This document shows, piece after piece, positions 61,901 through 64,000 of a stretch of DNA of 64,000 nucleotides (position 1 is its first letter; each line of letters opens with the position of its first letter). This DNA is from Brugia malayi (Eukaryota; Nematoda; Chromadorea; Rhabditida; Onchocercidae). Made by a program: the position numbers and the translations under genes. Location: contig NW_025062475.1 of NCBI RefSeq assembly GCF_000002995.4, positions 248,001 to 312,000 of the forward strand. The letters are read 5' to 3'. The notes beneath the pieces were generated by a model. It saw only the letters and a list, made by a program, of their open reading frames with translations, was not told the origin of the DNA and made no database searches.

Positions 61901-62303
61901 AAGCTATTTACTATTCTTTGCATATTCCTATTTTAACAATAAAATATTTTAAACTGACTTTTGTTTTTTATATATAAATATTTACTTTCAACTATCAATC
62001 ATTCTATTTCACTGAACAATGCCAATATTCTGTGTAATACCAAATTTAATACGTCTAAAAACACCTGGCCTTGTTGTACTACCATTTATTTTAATATCAT
62101 TATTTTCATCTACAACAATTTATATTATTTTATTAGCATGCACTACAACTGCAGCATCATCTGCTCTATCATTAACACTAATTCAATCATCAACTATTCT
62201 TCTGCCAATTATTGTTATTTTCATCTTTCTTGTTGTTTTATTTGCAGTGAATCAAAATCATGAAGATGAGTTAAATTCCATAAAGGAACGATATGAAAAA
62301 CAG
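38700..62303 (+). CDS. clip-1: CAP-Gly domain coiled-coil linker protein (CLIP-170-like), 3' end off window
   Basis: CAP-Gly proteins bind the EEY/F tails of tubulin and EB proteins and track microtubule plus ends. Exons: 38700-38723, 39824-39995, 41347-41420, 43918-44073, 45818-45886, 46409-46496, 47668-48218, 48400-48582, 48753-48975, 53889-54119, 54912-55019, 56583-56684, 57745-57830, 58195-58240, 58940-59023, 62248-62303: 751 residues, still open. The CAP-Gly domain is residues ~19-90 (VGKKVIVGRVGSGTLMYVG, TGIFCGIELDRPEGKHDG, YGIFAPSYKVELL). A Ser/Thr-rich linker, a Gln tract (~235-274), basic Lys/Pro/Ser-rich segments (RPKKPRP, PPSKSQLL, KRRRNEA) and, from exon 13, heptad-like coiled coil (LKLKRLTDAV, NEELHAALEQNKKY, ESHVKALEIKYEELL, HEDELNSIKERYEKQ) follow. 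There is a single CAP-Gly domain. The exon 3 donor (CAA|GTGCCA) is weak and was chosen for frame; read-through stops at 41433. CLIP-1 orthology is inferred from layout; other CAP-Gly coiled-coil proteins remain possible. Confidence 0.82.
41421..43917. other. CLIP-like intron 3 (2.5 kb)
   Basis: Large AT-rich intron. The ~90-codon frames near 42.0-42.3 kb on both strands come from T/A runs and are unsupported. The right end holds the GC-richer 43-bp minisatellite. A small exon may be hidden here, because the exon 3 donor is weak and the alternative donor (CA|GTAAAA at 41431/41432) would need one of length 3n+1. Confidence 0.5.
43681..43860 (+). repeat. 43-bp GC-rich minisatellite, four copies
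   Basis: Units starting at 43686, 43729, 43772 and 43815 contain GTCTGATCCGGTTCAACCCG (first and last copies diverged) followed by GTTTACTATAACTTATCAAC. At roughly 40-45% GC the array stands out sharply from its surroundings. It ends about 60 bp before the exon 4 acceptor of the CLIP-like gene. TCCGGTT/AACCCGG segments are partly self-complementary. Confidence 0.9.
47787..47906 (+). repeat. Coding polyglutamine tract, 15-bp unit
   Basis: Forty codons of CAA, with a few CAG, are interrupted every fifth codon by TTA (Leu), giving an L-Q-Q-Q-Q pentapeptide repeat after an initial pure Gln run. It is an in-frame minisatellite inside exon 7 of the CLIP-like gene and is likely length-variable between strains. 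Confidence 0.9.
48976..53888. other. CLIP-like intron 9 (4.9 kb)
   Basis: Very AT-rich intron. It contains the 59-bp triplicate at 49158-49332 and many T/A runs. The only exon-like item is a 45-nt in-frame candidate at 53173-53217 with a good TTTCAG acceptor but a weak donor. A mid-intron alternative promoter cannot be excluded; nothing else seen. Confidence 0.5.
49158..49332 (+). repeat. 59-bp tandem repeat, three copies
   Basis: Units beginning near 49162, 49221 and 49280 share TTGTGGATTA-like starts and GGTCAAAGGTAAAATG-like middles, with scattered substitutions. The array lies in intron 9 of the CLIP-like gene, about 180 bp after exon 9, and does not include its donor. Confidence 0.8.
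55976..56390 (+). repeat. 136-139-bp tandem repeat, three copies
   Basis: ATCTCC starts each unit at 55976, 56115 and 56251. Units share TCAAAAAATTTGCAC, TATGCTACAGTATGCA, GTATTACGGTATC and AATGTTATCA-like blocks. Within each unit TATTACGGTATC and TATTACAGTATC form a smaller internal repeat. Located in intron 11 of the CLIP-like gene. Confidence 0.85.
59024..62247. other. CLIP-like intron 15 (3.2 kb)
   Basis: AT-rich intron with long homopolymers. Three items deserve note: a possible small exon at 59715-59756, a CpG-bearing island at 60350-60500 with a short ORF from 60448, and an in-frame hydrophobic ORF (62019-62247) that runs directly into exon 16. A GA microsatellite lies at 61668-61695. 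Confidence 0.5.
61668..61695 (+). repeat. GA microsatellite
   Basis: AGAGAGAGAG run, slightly interrupted, inside intron 15 of the CLIP-like gene. Confidence 0.8.
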
Positions 62304-62720
62304 GTATGTATATGATTAGACTTTTTTTTTTAAATTAATTAATTAAATAAATATTTAATCAATTCGTAATGAAAGTGTTATTTTATGTTTTTAATTAATT
62401 AATTAATCCGTAATGAAAGTGTTATTTTTGTAGAGTTAGGTATGCTATGATTTGCTTTTTTATTTTCTAATTTTTTTTTTTTTTTTTTTCAAATTTATTC
62501 ATAATTAAAGTCTTATTTTATGGTGATAAGTATGTGTGATTAAATTTTCTTTTATTTTCCAATTTTTTTTTTTTTTCTTTGAATTAATTCATAATGGATA
62601 TGTTATTTTATAGAATTAGGTATGCTATAATTAGCTTTTTTATTTTCTATTTTTTTTTAATTAATTAATTTATAATGAAAGTATCATTTTATAGTGTTGT
62701 AACTGAATTTAGATAAAAAT
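62301..62720 (+). repeat. Decayed tandem repeat seeded at the exon 16 donor
   Basis: The real donor is AACAG|GTATGTATATGATTAG at 62303/62304. Similar strings TTAGGTATGCTATGATTTG (~62437), ATAAGTATGTGTGATTAAA (~62526) and TTAGGTATGCTATAATTAG (~62616) follow, each embedded in TTAATTAATT / TAATGAAAGTGTTATTTT / TTTTATTTTCTAATTTTT blocks. Divergence is much greater than in the TRPM arrays. Confidence 0.65.
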
Positions 62721-64000
62721 TGAAATGAATTTTTTTTTTTTTTTTAAATTAATAAACATTACTTTATACAAAATATAATATGTTTATTTTAATTTTACAT
62801 TTACCATATATATTTATGATTTCTTTTCATTTTCTTCTTATATTTAACAATGAATTTTTTTATTAGTTATTTCCAAAAAAAAAAAATTATTAAAAACACA
62901 TTTCTGTTTCTCATTAATTTATGATGAAAGTATTATTTTATTATGATAATTAATAAAATTATAATGAATTTAGATAAAAATTGTTTTTAAATTAACATTT
63001 ATTAAAATAATCATTAAATGACTATAAAATGAATTAAACTAATATAAAATAAACTATTTATTAGCTCATTTCAAGTGAAAAAAAACAAAAAAGAGTCAAA
63101 TATTAGTTAATAAAATAATTGACTAATGCTAGTTTTGAAATATTTTTATCTGTTTAAAATGATCAAACATTATACAATCCTTCTTTGAATGCTCCATTTA
63201 TGATAGTAATTTCGAAAAATGACCCAAACAATCTCAATTTCAAGATACGATCATTCGTACTTTATCAGAGCCATATATATATATATATTTGGCCTAATTT
63301 CTAGGCAAACAAAATGTATTATTGTTTGAGAAAAATATCACAAATTTAATTTTTTTTTAATCTACTATAAAATATTTTTGTATTCAAAATGAATGAAAAA
63401 TTTTTGGAAGAAATTAAGCAATTAAGCATAATTAATTAAAGATTTTATGAAAGTTACAATTTATTTATTTTTTTTTTTCATTATTCTTTACTAATGTTTC
63501 ATTTGTGTATAATTAATTTAAATTTCACAAATATTTATTTGAAATTTTATGATAGCTATTATTTTATATAATAAGAGAAATAAGATTAATTAAATATGCT
63601 TAAATTTTTTGTAAATATTTAAAAAAATATATATATGTATGCTTAAATTGTTCAAAAATAAATTGAAAAAATTATATTTAAATCAAAAAAAAAAAAAGAA
63701 ATAAACTATTATGAGAGTAATTCAATAGATTAAAGGTTGCTATATTGAGCAGATGGATATGATTGAACGAATATTTTCTTAAAAGTAATTTCTAGATGAA
63801 TGACTTGTCGGATGGATCAAAGAAAAGTTTTATTGTAGTTTTAATCATCTAAAGATACTAACTAATAGGTTCATTCACATATGAACTGCATGTGAGTTAC
63901 AAAATTTAGAACAATAACTATTTAATTTATAAAATACTCATAAATTTTATTTTTCATTTCATTTTTGTATTTTTGAAAAAATTGACATTAACTTTTATTT
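62304..64000. other. CLIP-like intron 16 and window end
   Basis: Mostly low-complexity DNA. A decayed ~90-135-bp repeat (62301-62720) begins at the exon 16 donor. A possible exon starts at 63796 after a TTTCTAG acceptor, opening with ATG AAT GAC TTG in phase 0, but no second exon is visible to test it. The open gene must continue beyond 64000. Confidence 0.4.

Overview
The window is nuclear DNA from a nematode, most likely a spirurid/filarial worm. It is very AT-rich, with hundreds of T or A homopolymers. Its genes are split into many short exons bounded by GT and mostly (T)nAG or TTTCAG sites, and the proteins are animal-specific (SCF cullin, sarcoglycan, TRPM channel, CAP-Gly linker). Several genes begin at an acceptor immediately in front of the first ATG, as expected for spliced-leader trans-splicing. 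The species call is inference. I see no bacterial or viral block, tRNA, rRNA or CRISPR.

Layout. 1-5.2 kb, minus strand: cullin-1 (cul-1), 17 exons, complete except for its last ~25 residues beyond the left edge. 5.2-10.0 kb: divergent intergenic region with palindromic E-boxes and two perfect TGACGTCA elements. 10.0-12.9 kb, plus: a 395-residue protein joining an RS domain, two C2H2 fingers and two Nab2-type CCCH fingers. 14.4-17.8 kb, plus: beta-sarcoglycan, 6 exons. 17.8-20.3 kb: gene-poor, with small unexplained islands. 20.3-33.7 kb, plus: a TRPM2-class channel (CED-11-like) of 26 exons with a C-terminal NUDT9-H domain. 33.7-38.7 kb: intergenic. 38.7 to beyond 62.3 kb, plus: a CAP-Gly/coiled-coil linker protein (CLIP-like), at least 16 exons, running off the right edge.

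The genes do not form a pathway: SCF ubiquitin ligase scaffold, RNA-binding candidate, muscle membrane complex, cation channel and microtubule plus-end protein. Base and codon composition changes near 13-14 kb: cul-1 and the RS/zinc-finger gene are moderately AT-rich, whereas everything to the right is extremely AT-rich.

The most unusual observation concerns introns of the TRPM gene. Several tandem repeat arrays have a unit that contains the splice junction itself, so 3 to about 15 decoy acceptors or donors stand in register beside the real one. A decayed array of the same kind follows the last visible exon of the CLIP-like gene. The TRPM protein is also odd: its pore filter lacks the usual G-x-I-P signature and its Nudix box has lost the catalytic residues. 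Intron-exon boundaries were read by eye from reading frame, splice consensus and family similarity; single boundaries may be wrong.
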